Positions 53,376 to 62,222 are shown, counted from the stretch's first letter. The stretch is 64,000 bases of DNA from CAZAQK01 sp964535825 (GCA_964535825.1 CAZHUC010000004.1:119826-183825), one strand, 5' to 3'. Notes: a model not told the origin generated them from the sequence alone. Numbers and translations: made by a program.

Positions 53376-54724
53376 TATTCCGTACCGGTTGGCGGTGGTG
53401 GAATGGCTGCACCTTGTTCACTATATGTTTTTAGTTTATTGCGCAGGGTGCGGATGGAGATACCCAGAATATTTGCAGCATGCGTACGGTTGCCAAGGCA
53501 GTGATTCAACGTATCAAGGATAAGTTCCTGTTCAACGGAATCTACGGTACGGCCAACCAGCCCAGCACCACTCTTGGTGTTTGAAACACCGGTGTTTGTG
53601 GCAAGCTGTGGAGCAGGTGTTTCTGGCATGCCTTGTAGATAGATGGCATCCGGCTCAATGCTGCTGCCTGTTGCAAGCAGCACGGTGCGGTGCATAGTAT
53701 TTTCCAGCTCGCGCACGTTACCGGGCCAGTGATAGGCTTTCAGTTTGGCTTCAGCGTCGGGGCTCAGTTTTTTGACATCAACACCATTTGCCTTGGAATA
53801 TTTATCAATAAAATGCTCAGCAAGTGGCAGAATATCCGCCTTCCTGTCGCGCAGGGAAGGCATGTTGATGGTGATAACGTTCAGGCGGAAGAACAGGTCT
53901 TCGCGGAACGTGCCTTTTTTTACTTCTTCCTGCATGTTGCGGTTCGAAGTGGCCAGTACGCGGATATTCACCTTCACCGGCTTATTGCCACCGATGCGGT
54001 CTACTTCACGCTCCTGCAGCACGCGCAGCAGCTTGGATTGCAGGCGCAGATCCATCTCGCTGATCTCATCCAGCAAGATAGTGCCGCCGTTGGCTTCTTC
54101 AAATTTGCCGATACGGCGAGCCACCGCACCAGTGAACGCGCCTTTCTCATGGCCAAAAAGTTCGGATTCAAGAAGATTCTCAGGGATCGCTGCACAATTC
54201 ACAGAGATCATCGTGCCGCCAGCCCTTTTGCTCTTCTTGTGTATGTAGCGGGCGATCACTTCCTTACCTGTGCCGGATTCCCCGGTGATGAGTACGCTGG
54301 CTTCACTTGGCGCAATTTGATCTGCCATGGCCAGTACCTTGGCCATTTCAGGTGAGGCATGAATAACCGAATGTGATTCTTCTGTGATGGCTTCCAGCAC
54401 TGCCGCTATCAATTCTTCATTTGGTGGCAGCGGGAGATATTCCTTCGCGCCGGATCTAATGGCTTTAACCGCTGCGTCCTTATCAGCTTTGATACCACAG
54501 GCAACCACTGGCAGGTTAAAGCGTTCGCGCATCAGCAGTGTGATAAGTTTCTCAATATCCTCGCGTACCTCGATCATGATGAGGTCGGCACCCTGTCCGC
54601 CGCGCAGCAGGTTCATGGCACTTTCAATATCTGCCACATGCATCACCTTGGCACCGCGGCTTTTTGCTATGCTGCTTGCCGCGCCGATCTGGCCGTATAA
54701 TTCTCCAATGATAAGTAGTCTCAT
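53375..54724 (-). CDS. flbD: Sigma-54-dependent flagellar regulator FlbD
   Basis: NtrC-family activator of late flagellar genes. 449 aa: N-terminal receiver-like domain (1-115), AAA+ domain with Walker A GESGTGKE (148-155) and the sigma-54 contact loop GAFTGA (195-200). A Fis-type DNA-binding domain ends it (LNHCLGNRTHAANILGISIRTLRNKL). The receiver has Glu at position 52 (DLIMIEV), where a phospho-accepting Asp would sit. In Caulobacter FlbD is controlled by FliX, not by a kinase; fliX is not in this window. Located after fliN as in Caulobacter. Confidence 0.93.
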   Translation of the reverse strand: MRLLIIGELYGQIGAASSIAKSRGAKVMHVADIESAMNLLRGGQGADLIMIEVREDIEKLITLLMRERFNLPVVACGIKADKDAAVKAIRSGAKEYLPLPPNEELIAAVLEAITEESHSVIHASPEMAKVLAMADQIAPSEASVLITGESGTGKEVIARYIHKKSKRAGGTMISVNCAAIPENLLESELFGHEKGAFTGAVARRIGKFEEANGGTILLDEISEMDLRLQSKLLRVLQEREVDRIGGNKPVKVNIRVLATSNRNMQEEVKKGTFREDLFFRLNVITINMPSLRDRKADILPLAEHFIDKYSKANGVDVKKLSPDAEAKLKAYHWPGNVRELENTMHRTVLLATGSSIEPDAIYLQGMPETPAPQLATNTGVSNTKSGAGLVGRTVDSVEQELILDTLNHCLGNRTHAANILGISIRTLRNKLKTYSEQGAAIPPPPTGTE

Positions 54725-54763
54725 TGCCTTGTCACTCCTGGTGCACTTTCAGTTAGGGCAGAT

Positions 54764-55060
54764 CTAGTGCTTCTCTGCTTTTATGATTTCCGTCATGGTG
54801 ACACCGATCTTATCTTCAACCACCACCACTTCGCCGCGTGCGATGAGGCGGTTGTTCACAAATATATCAATGGGCTCACCAACTTTTTTATCCAGCTCTA
54901 ATACTGCACCGCGTCCCAGCTTGAGCAGCTGGTTCACCTGCATGCTGGTTTTGCCGAGCACCACAGAGATCTGGACAGGTATGTCATACACCGTCTCCAG
55001 ACTTAGATTGTCCATGCCTTCGGTAGGCGCTGGAGCTGTTGCTGTTGTATCGTCCGCCAT
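54764..55060 (-). CDS. fliN: Flagellar motor switch protein FliN
   Basis: C-ring component, 98 aa. SpoA-type domain: LETVYDIPVQISVVLGKTSMQVNQLLKLGRGAVLELDKKVGEPIDIFVNNRLIARGEVVVVEDKIGVTMTEI. Short acidic N-terminal tail. Between fliH (3 bp) and flbD. fliM is not in this cluster. Confidence 0.95.
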   Translation of the reverse strand: MADDTTATAPAPTEGMDNLSLETVYDIPVQISVVLGKTSMQVNQLLKLGRGAVLELDKKVGEPIDIFVNNRLIARGEVVVVEDKIGVTMTEIIKAEKH

Positions 55061-55063
55061 AGA

Positions 55064-55849
55064 TTACTCCTTTTGGCTGGGTTGTTGTTCAGTCGATTCT
55101 ACCGGTGTCTCGGGCGGTATCTCAGGATTATTAACCTGATTTTCAAGTTTTTCCATGTCTTTTGTCGCTTCATATGCGCCAGAAGCCGAGAGATTGCCTA
55201 CGACACCTTCAAGATCCTGCCATAATTTACTGGTATCCCGCACGAATGCGCCCTGTTTCCACTGCACTTTGCAGTCAGTCACGGCAAGGCTGGCATCCGC
55301 TATTACCTGTACTGGCATATCGAGTTTATATTTCGCGGTAATTTCTGATACGCGTTTTTCCAGTGAGGTAGCCAGGCTTTCATGTGCGATAACGGTGATC
55401 GCAGCTTCACCCATCATGGTAGAGATACAACGTTCGGCAATTTCACTGATAGCAGCTTCTGCATTATCGGCCAGCGCTGCGCCTGCCACCTTGCGGGCAA
55501 TGGCCAGTGCCGCCTTTGGCATATCTTCACGGAGTACGGTTGCCATGCGTTTATAATCTTCAAATATAGGGATGATGGACAGGGTGACATTCGTCAGTGC
55601 TTCGGAAATTTGCCGGTCGATCTCTGATTGTGCGTCTGTTTGCAGGCGTTTGCCTTCTTCTGTGCCTTCAAGGAAGCCGCGTTTGTAACCTTCCATCTCG
55701 GCTTGTTTGAGTTGCTCTTCAGAAAAGGTAGGGGGAGGAGGGGTTGCCTCCCCCTTATGTCTGCCGCCAGGCAGAAACGCTTTGACCTTGCCGGACGATG
55801 TGATCGCCCCGCCGTCAAATTCTTTGAAATATAATGGCTCAACGCGCAT
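55064..55849 (-). CDS. fliH: FliH-type flagellar export ATPase regulator
   Basis: 261 aa. Binds the export ATPase FliI in FliH homologues. The Gly-spaced helix EGYKRGFLEGTEEGKRLQ is typical. A C-terminal domain includes VQVIADASLAVTDCKVQWKQGAFVRDTS, the usual FliH fold region. An additional Pro/Glu-rich tail follows. Corresponds in position to flbE of Caulobacter. fliI is not nearby. 11 bp after fliG. Confidence 0.85.
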   Translation of the reverse strand: MRVEPLYFKEFDGGAITSSGKVKAFLPGGRHKGEATPPPPTFSEEQLKQAEMEGYKRGFLEGTEEGKRLQTDAQSEIDRQISEALTNVTLSIIPIFEDYKRMATVLREDMPKAALAIARKVAGAALADNAEAAISEIAERCISTMMGEAAITVIAHESLATSLEKRVSEITAKYKLDMPVQVIADASLAVTDCKVQWKQGAFVRDTSKLWQDLEGVVGNLSASGAYEATKDMEKLENQVNNPEIPPETPVESTEQQPSQKE

Positions 55850-55860
55850 GTTCCATTACC

Positions 55861-56889
55861 CTAGTAGATCAGTTGTTCTTCGGCACTATCGCTTGCGATC
55901 ATGATCTCGCCCTTAGCGGCCAGGTCTTTCGCGATACCGACGATGTGCATTTGTGCTTCATCTACGTCCTTGATACGCACAGGCCCCATAGACCCCATAT
56001 CTTCCTTGAGAATCTTTGCCGCACGTTCCGACATATTGCTGAAGAAGAGTTCTTTGATGGTTTCTGATGCACCTTTGAGTGCCACAGCCAACTTGTCCTT
56101 ATCAACAGTGCGCAGGAGGGTCTGAATACCGCCACCATCAATTTTAGCAAGGTCTTCAAAGGTGAACATAAGTGCGCGCACGCGTTCGGCGGCGTCTGAG
56201 TTGCGTTCTTCCAGCTTGCCCATGAACTTTGCTTCGGCGTTGCGGTCGAAATTGTTGAAGATTTCGGCGAGCATTTCGTGGCTGTCGCGGCTTTGGCGTT
56301 TTGCCAGGTTGGTCATGAACTCCATACGCAGTGTCTTCTCGATACCGTCCATTACATCCTTCTTCACGGCTTCCATGGAAAGCATGCGCAGGATCACTTC
56401 CATCGTGAGTTCTTCAGGCATATGCATAAGCACTTTGGCTGCGTGGTCGGAACGTATCTTGGATAACACCACCGCAATGGTTTGCGGGTATTCATTCTTC
56501 AGGAAATTCGCCAGAACTTCCTCGCTCACGTTGCCGAGTTTATCCCATGTGGTACGACCGGCAGGGCCACGGATCTCTTCCATGATGTTGTCCACGCGGC
56601 CTTTACCGAGTGCTTTTACCAGCAGGCGTTCGGTAGAATCGTAGTTACCTACCACCGCGCCGGATGCCGATACTTTCTCGGCGAAATCCACGAACAGGCG
56701 TTCAACGATCTCGGAGTTCACTTGTCCAAGCGATGACATGATGTTGGAAATTTCACGGATCTCCTCATCGTCCATCATGGAGAACAGCTTCACAGCCACT
56801 TCTTCACCAACGGACATCAGGAAGATAGCAGCTTTTTGTGCGCCATTCAGCTTCCTGTATTCATCTTTCATATCTTTTGGCGGTGCCAT
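55861..56889 (-). CDS. fliG: Flagellar motor switch protein FliG
   Basis: 342 aa, standard length. Torque-generating C-ring protein linking FliF to the stator. Starts with NGAQKAAIFLMSVGEEVAVKLF, has the middle domain with EYPQTIAVVLSKIRSDHAAKVL and the C-terminal torque region with MFTFEDLAKIDGGGIQTLLRTVDKDKLAVALKGA. 19 bp after fliF. Confidence 0.96.
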   Translation of the reverse strand: MAPPKDMKDEYRKLNGAQKAAIFLMSVGEEVAVKLFSMMDDEEIREISNIMSSLGQVNSEIVERLFVDFAEKVSASGAVVGNYDSTERLLVKALGKGRVDNIMEEIRGPAGRTTWDKLGNVSEEVLANFLKNEYPQTIAVVLSKIRSDHAAKVLMHMPEELTMEVILRMLSMEAVKKDVMDGIEKTLRMEFMTNLAKRQSRDSHEMLAEIFNNFDRNAEAKFMGKLEERNSDAAERVRALMFTFEDLAKIDGGGIQTLLRTVDKDKLAVALKGASETIKELFFSNMSERAAKILKEDMGSMGPVRIKDVDEAQMHIVGIAKDLAAKGEIMIASDSAEEQLIY

Positions 56890-56908
56890 AACTTAAGCCC
56901 TCATTATC

Positions 56909-58585
56909 CTAAGTTTGCCGTACGATCCACTGACGCAACACGTTCATGGTCTCTTCAGGGTATTGTTGTACGATTTCGTTCACTTTTTTCATAGATGATG
57001 ATTTCATGCCGCCTTTAATGTTGGCCACGTCGATCATCATTTCAGGTTCTTGCGACATACCAGCAGGTCCGCCCACAGGAGCGGCAGGAATAGCCATCGG
57101 ACCTGCCGGAGGCAATCTGCCAGCCGCCGCCCCACCCGCTGCTGGTGGCGCTTCAAGCGCTGCCAGTTCAGAAGACACAAAATCACTAGGAGATTGTCCC
57201 TGACGTGCCAGCTGCACAACAGCAGGGCGGAGTACCAGCAATATGGCAAGTACGGCCACTACAGCGATGATAAGTGTCTGTACGATACCCTGTACTTCCA
57301 GTTTGAAGCGCTGGAAGAAAGATTCTTCGCCTACATCCATAATTTCCTGCGAGAACTTCATGTTCACCAGTTCGATGATATCGCCACGTTTTTCGTCATA
57401 GCCGATAGCAGAGGTAACGAGTGTTTTGAGCTGTTTTAATTCATCTTCTGTGCGAGGTGCATAGGTCTGGTTTCCTTCAGCATCCGTGGTATATGTGCCA
57501 TCAACAAGCACGGCCACTGAAAGTTTATTCACCGTGCCGCCTTCACGAATATGGTTCTGCACGGTTTTGGATATTTCGAAATTCGTGGTTTCGTCGGTGC
57601 GTTCAACAGCACGGTTGCTGTTATTGCCCGCCGCGCCTGCTGTGCCACCGCCCGGGAGGTTCTCTGTAACAGATACGCCGTCCTGTCCGCTGGCTTCTTT
57701 TGCATCTTCGCGCTCCGAGCTTGACTGGGTCGAACGTGCCACCTGGCCATCCGGATCATATTTTTCTGAATTGGTCACGATACGGTCAAAGTTCATATCT
57801 GCATTCACCTGCACGCGCACCTTGCCCATTCCGATGACCTTCTCTAACAGGTCTTCCAGCATGTGCTGCATGCGTGTTTCGTAGGCAGCGCGATATTCCT
57901 GTGATGTGCTGGCTGCAGCATCGATACCGTTGCCACCATCACCACGCGCTAGCAATTTTCCGTGGGCATCCACTATCGTTACTTTTGATGCCTCAAGCCC
58001 GGGTACGGCAGAGGCCACCAGATGTGTGATAGCGGTTACTTCAGAGCGCTCGATACTGCGACCGCCACCCATTTTGATGGTAACAGATGCGCTGGGTTGT
58101 TCACGTTCACGCGTAAATAATTCACGGCGTGGCATCACAAGATGCACACGGGAAGATTCAATACCTGCGATAGAGTTGATGGTGCGGGACAGTTCACCCT
58201 CGAGTGCACGCACCATATTTATGTTCATCACAAAATTAGAGCTGCCGAACGATTCCGAGCGGTCGAATATCTCATATCCCACCACTGAGCCTACCGATGG
58301 AAGGCGTTGTTCCGCCATGGTCATACGCAGACGCAGCACGCGATCGGATGGCACCATGATCTGTGTGCCGCCCGAGACAAGCTCATAAGGTGTGCTGGTC
58401 TTATCAAGTTCAGCTACGATCTTCGCGCTATCATCCAGTGAAAGGTTGGTATAAAGCGGCACCATGTTCGAGCCGGTGAATCGGAATGTTATCACTACAA
58501 AAAAACCTACGATCAGCAGGGCTACAGCAAACATTGCGCCCAACTTGGATTTTCCCATTCCTCTAAGAGCATCGCTCATAGCCAT
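56909..58585 (-). CDS. fliF: Flagellar MS-ring protein FliF
   Basis: 558 aa, inner-membrane MS ring. N-terminal membrane segment (17-35), ring-building motifs (VPLYTNLSLDDSAKIVAELDK), HLVMPRRELFTREREQPSASV, and the YETRMQHMLEDLLEKVIGMGKVRVQVNADMNFDR block. A second membrane segment lies near 440. The C-terminal FliG-binding tail ends in VNEIVQQYPEETMNVLRQWI. A GGGAG SD lies 11 nt upstream; a second ATG two codons later is possible. First gene of the block; no sigma-54 or CtrA site could be recognised upstream. Confidence 0.96.
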   Translation of the reverse strand: MAMSDALRGMGKSKLGAMFAVALLIVGFFVVITFRFTGSNMVPLYTNLSLDDSAKIVAELDKTSTPYELVSGGTQIMVPSDRVLRLRMTMAEQRLPSVGSVVGYEIFDRSESFGSSNFVMNINMVRALEGELSRTINSIAGIESSRVHLVMPRRELFTREREQPSASVTIKMGGGRSIERSEVTAITHLVASAVPGLEASKVTIVDAHGKLLARGDGGNGIDAAASTSQEYRAAYETRMQHMLEDLLEKVIGMGKVRVQVNADMNFDRIVTNSEKYDPDGQVARSTQSSSEREDAKEASGQDGVSVTENLPGGGTAGAAGNNSNRAVERTDETTNFEISKTVQNHIREGGTVNKLSVAVLVDGTYTTDAEGNQTYAPRTEDELKQLKTLVTSAIGYDEKRGDIIELVNMKFSQEIMDVGEESFFQRFKLEVQGIVQTLIIAVVAVLAILLVLRPAVVQLARQGQSPSDFVSSELAALEAPPAAGGAAAGRLPPAGPMAIPAAPVGGPAGMSQEPEMMIDVANIKGGMKSSSMKKVNEIVQQYPEETMNVLRQWIVRQT

Positions 58586-58636
58586 ATAATCACCGTCTCC
58601 CTACCATGCCCATTAAGGGCTTTTTTCTTGTGTTAA

Positions 58637-58787
58637 GGCCAGAATAGGCCTCAAAAGTTACTTTTATGTTAAAAATAGGAATTTTTTTCCTACATATCGA
58701 GTAAAAATCATTTTTCAGGAATGATTACAAGTGTTTCCAAAAAATTTTTTCTATTGACGGTGCGCCATTTTTATACATGTTGGCGCA
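58637..58787. repeat. Series of four inverted repeats upstream of fliF
   Basis: In the AT-rich gap: AGGCC/GGCCT (58637-58652), TAGGAA/TTCCTA (58677-58693), AATCATT/AATGATT (58707-58727) and TGCGCCA/TGGCGCA (arms 58761-58767 and 58781-58787). All arms are perfect. The rest of 58586-58818 is rich in A and T runs; I see no gene there. Adjacent to the DnaA boxes. Confidence 0.75.
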
Positions 58788-58818
58788 TTTCCTGACGTAG
58801 AAAAAAAAGGGCACAGGT

Positions 58819-58857
58819 TTATCCACATGTGGATAACTTTGCGTCTCATGTGGATAA
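58819..58857. promoter_or_regulatory. Three perfect DnaA boxes
   Basis: TTATCCACATGTGGATAA (58819-58836) is an 18-bp palindrome made of two head-to-head DnaA boxes (consensus TTATCCACA). A third box, TGTGGATAA, is at 58849-58857, 21 bp after the second, and overlaps the 3' end of the GYF gene. DnaA binding is expected. Whether the site is an origin or a regulator of fliF is open. Confidence 0.7.
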
Positions 58858-59649
58858 CTTTTCATACATATCACACAGCACTGCAATGAAGATCGGAAGC
58901 GTCAACGGCACGGGCATGATCAATGCAAAACATATCAGATCCAGGGTCAAAAGCATAGCAAGCATCACGATATGCTTTGTGCCGGCTTTGCGCACCATTC
59001 GGAAAGAAGCAGTGAACGCCTCAGGGATTGAGCATTGTTTATCCAGCAGGATAAGTGGAACATATATAAAGAATGTGGCGGCAAGTATGCCGGGCACAAT
59101 GAGTAGTGTTACGCCAGCAGCGACAACGGCTGCAAAGATCAGGCTACTTAAAATGATAGGCAGCAATACAGGCGCAAGCTGAAGATTGATGAAATCTTCG
59201 CCAAAGGTCTGCCCACGAAAGAAACGGGCGGAGAATATAAAATAAAAATTATGCAGAACTATAAATACGCACCAGCTGATGAATGCGCCGGCAGCGAACC
59301 CCACAGTTCCTATGATGGAAAGGCTCAACAGCAATACCAGCAGTAACATGCCGCCTGCATATACGGTCATGATGTTGTGTTCCATGGTGAACAGCCAGCC
59401 GGTTTTCAGTAGCTCGGAGAGGCTTGCTGTGCCCGGCAGTGCGCGAGCGTTGGCAGGGCCTTCAAGCAGGCGCAGGAAGAAGGGGGATATCTCCTCGATG
59501 CTTTCGGCGCGCTTTGGATGTTCTGCATCACCTATATATATATCGGTGTCGGGTTTTATTTTGCCGGCGCGGACACGGCGCATAATGGTAACAAGATCTA
59601 GCGGGCCTTCCTTATGCCCATCGCTGACTACGTAATAGTCAGCACTCAT
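58846..59649 (-). CDS. Polytopic membrane protein with N-terminal GYF_2-like domain
   Basis: 267 aa. The N-terminal 55 residues (YYVVSDGHKEGPLDLVTIMRRVRAGKIKPDTDIYIG) fit the bacterial GYF_2 adaptor-like domain; from about 95 on there are five to six membrane segments. Function unknown. Its last codons (KLST, stop) are encoded by the third DnaA box. ATG overlaps the marR stop (TAATG), so it is co-translated with the regulator. Confidence 0.72.
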   Translation of the reverse strand: MSADYYVVSDGHKEGPLDLVTIMRRVRAGKIKPDTDIYIGDAEHPKRAESIEEISPFFLRLLEGPANARALPGTASLSELLKTGWLFTMEHNIMTVYAGGMLLLVLLLSLSIIGTVGFAAGAFISWCVFIVLHNFYFIFSARFFRGQTFGEDFINLQLAPVLLPIILSSLIFAAVVAAGVTLLIVPGILAATFFIYVPLILLDKQCSIPEAFTASFRMVRKAGTKHIVMLAMLLTLDLICFALIMPVPLTLPIFIAVLCDMYEKLST

Positions 59650-60014
59650 TATGCTGCCTCTTTGGAGGCATACATAATGATGTCGGCAAAGTCGTGTACA
59701 TAGGCAGTGCCTTTTGCTGTTCTTGCAATAATAACATTGCGTCGGTCAGACTTATCGACCACGCGCTTTACAAGTTTTGCTGCTTCCAGTGCATCGATCG
59801 CACGGCATACCGCAGGCTTCGACATTTCCAGCGCTTCGGCAAGATTCTTAATGGTGTGAGCCTCTGATGCATTCAGGTAGATATGCAGTAATGTACTAGT
59901 CTGACGCGCCGAAAGATCCACCGGCATGCGTTGCATGGCAATAGTATTGACGCCTTGCCAGAATGTGAGAGCTTTTTTTGTTTTTGCAGAGGTTATCTTT
60001 TCAGTTCTTGCCAT
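59649..60014 (-). CDS. MarR-like winged-helix transcriptional regulator
   Basis: 121 aa. Helical N-terminus, then a winged helix: SARQTSTLLHIYLNASEAHTIKNLAEALEMSKPAVCRAIDALEAAKLVKRVVDKSDRRNVIIARTAKG. The DKSDRRNV wing is typical of MarR proteins. It overlaps the aminopeptidase gene by 14 nt and the membrane gene by 1. It may regulate its own operon, but no operator was identified. Confidence 0.85.
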   Translation of the reverse strand: MARTEKITSAKTKKALTFWQGVNTIAMQRMPVDLSARQTSTLLHIYLNASEAHTIKNLAEALEMSKPAVCRAIDALEAAKLVKRVVDKSDRRNVIIARTAKGTAYVHDFADIIMYASKEAA

Positions 60015-61386
60015 ATTTTTCCTTCAATAATGCATATAGTGCGCGTACCGCCATGGCTTCTCCACCTTGTGGTCTGCCAGGACGGTTGCTTAGATTCCAT
60101 GCCATCATGTCAACATGCAGCCAACCATGAGTATTAGTAACAAATTCCTGCAAATACAAGGCTGCGGTGATAGCGCCACCATAACTGCTGTCAGGGTCGT
60201 TGCTCAAATCAGCACTCGGTGTATCCAGCATGCTGCGATAGGCTTTGTAGAGCGGTAGCCGCCACAGAGGGTCGCACTGTTCATCGCTGTGCTTTTGTAA
60301 TGAGTGTGCTAGTTTATCATCGGGTGTGAAGAAGGCCGGGACATCAGCGCCCAGTGCCACGCGGGCAGCGCCCGTCAGTGTGGCACAATCAATGATCATA
60401 TCCGGCTTGCCGGTATCTGCTTCATATAATGCATCGCATAATATCAGGCGGCCTTCCGCATCTGTGTTACCTATCTCTACGGTAATTCCTTTGCGTGTAG
60501 GTACAATATCCAGTGGCCGCATGGCATTGCCAGCCACAGAATTTTCCACGATAGGTAGCAGCACACGCAGTTCAACCTTCAGCTTGGTGTCGATAATGGT
60601 CTTTGCCAGTGCCAGCAAGGCCGCTGCACCGCCCATATCTTTTTTCATCATCTTCATGCCGGAGGTTGGCTTGATGTCTAGCCCGCCGGAATCAAAACAC
60701 ACACCTTTTCCCACCAGCGTTACTTTTTTTGCACCTTTCTTGGGAAATCTAATGTCCACAAGGCAGGGGGGCACGGCGCTGGCCTTGCCTACGGTATAGA
60801 TCATCGGGTAATTCTGCTTGAGCAGGTTCTCACCCTTGATAACTGTAGCTGTGCCACCGGCCTTTTTTGCCCAGTCGGTGGCTTCTTTTGCCAGTGCTTC
60901 CGGGTTCATATCATTGGCTGGCGAATTGATAAGATCACGCGCCCAGTTAATACTTTCTGCCATGCTCGTGATATATGTCATGTCGCTGCCAGCAGGTTGC
61001 ACCAGCGATGCATAGGTTCTGCCATTCTTTTTATACTTTGCGAAATGATAGCACGATAGTGCCCAGCCAAGTGCAAGCTGCGTCGCGTCGTTCTTTGCCA
61101 GTTTGCCTGTAAGTGTATATGTGCCAGCAGGCAGGCGAGTCGGGAGATGTGCGATGCTCCAGATGTGCAGCGTATCTTCAGCACCGCAAATCACGCGTGC
61201 TGTTTTGCCATTACTATCTGGCACGACACAAACATCACCCGGATTAGCTTTGAACTGATTCTCTGCCAGCCAATGTTTTGTGTGTGCGGGTTGTTTTCTG
61301 AGCCACGCTGAGTAGCTCTTTTGCGTCACCAGTTCGATCGGTGTTGCGCCTGTTTTCTTTGTGATGATAGGGAAGGTCTGTTTCAT
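60001..61386 (-). CDS. Leucyl aminopeptidase family (M17) protein
   Basis: Two-zinc cytosolic aminopeptidase, 461 aa. Metal and catalytic residues are in LVGKGVCFDSGGLDIKPTSGMKMMKKDMGGAAALL and GNTDAEGRLILCDAL. The N-terminal macro-like domain is short compared with PepA (about 500 aa), closer to the PepB-like alphaproteobacterial branch. The HVDMMAWN segment near the end is typical. Head of an operon with a MarR-like regulator and a GYF membrane protein; divergent from the nucleotidyltransferase. Confidence 0.93.
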   Translation of the reverse strand: MKQTFPIITKKTGATPIELVTQKSYSAWLRKQPAHTKHWLAENQFKANPGDVCVVPDSNGKTARVICGAEDTLHIWSIAHLPTRLPAGTYTLTGKLAKNDATQLALGWALSCYHFAKYKKNGRTYASLVQPAGSDMTYITSMAESINWARDLINSPANDMNPEALAKEATDWAKKAGGTATVIKGENLLKQNYPMIYTVGKASAVPPCLVDIRFPKKGAKKVTLVGKGVCFDSGGLDIKPTSGMKMMKKDMGGAAALLALAKTIIDTKLKVELRVLLPIVENSVAGNAMRPLDIVPTRKGITVEIGNTDAEGRLILCDALYEADTGKPDMIIDCATLTGAARVALGADVPAFFTPDDKLAHSLQKHSDEQCDPLWRLPLYKAYRSMLDTPSADLSNDPDSSYGGAITAALYLQEFVTNTHGWLHVDMMAWNLSNRPGRPQGGEAMAVRALYALLKEKYGKN

Positions 61387-61508
61387 ATGGTTGTATATTT
61401 ATATAATTTATAACCCATTGATAGAATATGCATTTTTCGGTTTTTTCTGGTTGCTGATGTCGTGTAGGAAATTTACTGTCGCGTTGTGTAACATAGCTGA
61501 GGTTAACG

Positions 61509-62222
61509 ATGCAGGCAATTATTCTTGCAGGTGGTTTTGGTACAAGGTTGCGCGCCGTGAGTGGTGACGTACCTAAACCGATGGCGATGGTTGCCGGACG
61601 ACCATTCCTTTGCTGGCTGCTGGAATATATGGCGGGGCAGGGAGTCACCAAAGCTGTGCTCAGCCTTCATTATAAAGCAGATGAGATACACACATATTTT
61701 GGCCACCGCTTCGCGGGTATTGAGCTGATCTATTCCATCGAGCCAAAGCCGCTGGGCACAGGTGGTGCGATACGCCTTGCGATGGATGCACTCAATCCCA
61801 CCCAACCAGTATATGTGCTAAACGGTGATTCACTGGTGCAGCTGGATTATCATCGCATGTTGCAGCATCACATAAAACAGCAGCGCCCCATTTCCCTTGC
61901 AGCATACACTGTGCCTGATTGCAGCCGTTACAGTCAGCTGCATGTGCAGGCGGGGCTAGTGCATCGGTATGATACGCTGGGAGTGGCAAGCCACGGGCTT
62001 ATCAGCTCCGGATTTTATATCTTATCGCCGGATATATTCAAAGACCGCAGCCTTAAGGAGTCATTTTCATTCGAGCGGGAATTCCTGCATCCGTACACGC
62101 CGAGGCTAAAACCAGCATGTTATGAAGGTGTGGATTATTTCATTGATATTGGCGTTCCGCACGACTACGCGCGGGCACAGGCAGAGATACCAAGACTGCT
62201 GAATACAGTGAAAGTGGCTTAA
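61509..62222 (+). CDS. Sugar-1-phosphate nucleotidyltransferase (HddC-like)
   Basis: 237 aa. NTP-transferase signature LAGGFGTRLRAVSGDVPKPMAMVAGRPFL, then EPKPLGTGGAIRLAMDAL and the metal-binding NGDS. Most like D-glycero-alpha-D-manno-heptose-1-phosphate guanylyltransferase, which makes GDP-heptose for surface polysaccharide, but other NDP-sugar products are possible. No heptose partner genes (gmhA, hddA) nearby. The stop shares TTAA with convergent parE. Confidence 0.82.
   Translation: MQAIILAGGFGTRLRAVSGDVPKPMAMVAGRPFLCWLLEYMAGQGVTKAVLSLHYKADEIHTYFGHRFAGIELIYSIEPKPLGTGGAIRLAMDALNPTQPVYVLNGDSLVQLDYHRMLQHHIKQQRPISLAAYTVPDCSRYSQLHVQAGLVHRYDTLGVASHGLISSGFYILSPDIFKDRSLKESFSFEREFLHPYTPRLKPACYEGVDYFIDIGVPHDYARAQAEIPRLLNTVKVA

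Noticed and set aside
53205..53504. 99-aa forward-strand frame across the flhA/flbD junction
   Set aside because: It overlaps the flbD end and the 49-aa reverse gene, has no SD, and its composition is unconvincing; the reverse-strand peptide is better supported.
53690..54355. 221-aa forward-strand frame opposite flbD
   Set aside because: Antisense shadow of the AAA+ domain.
58608..58630. GCCC-ATTAA-GGGC hairpin followed by a T run, terminator-like on the forward strand
   Set aside because: Only a 4-bp stem and no forward gene upstream of it; it falls in the fliF leader.
58586..58845. Search for a CtrA site (TTAA-N7-TTAA) or a sigma-54 promoter before fliF
   Set aside because: TTAA occurs at 58614, 58634 and 58670 but never with 7-nt spacing, and no GG-N10-GC promoter of good quality was found on the reverse strand.
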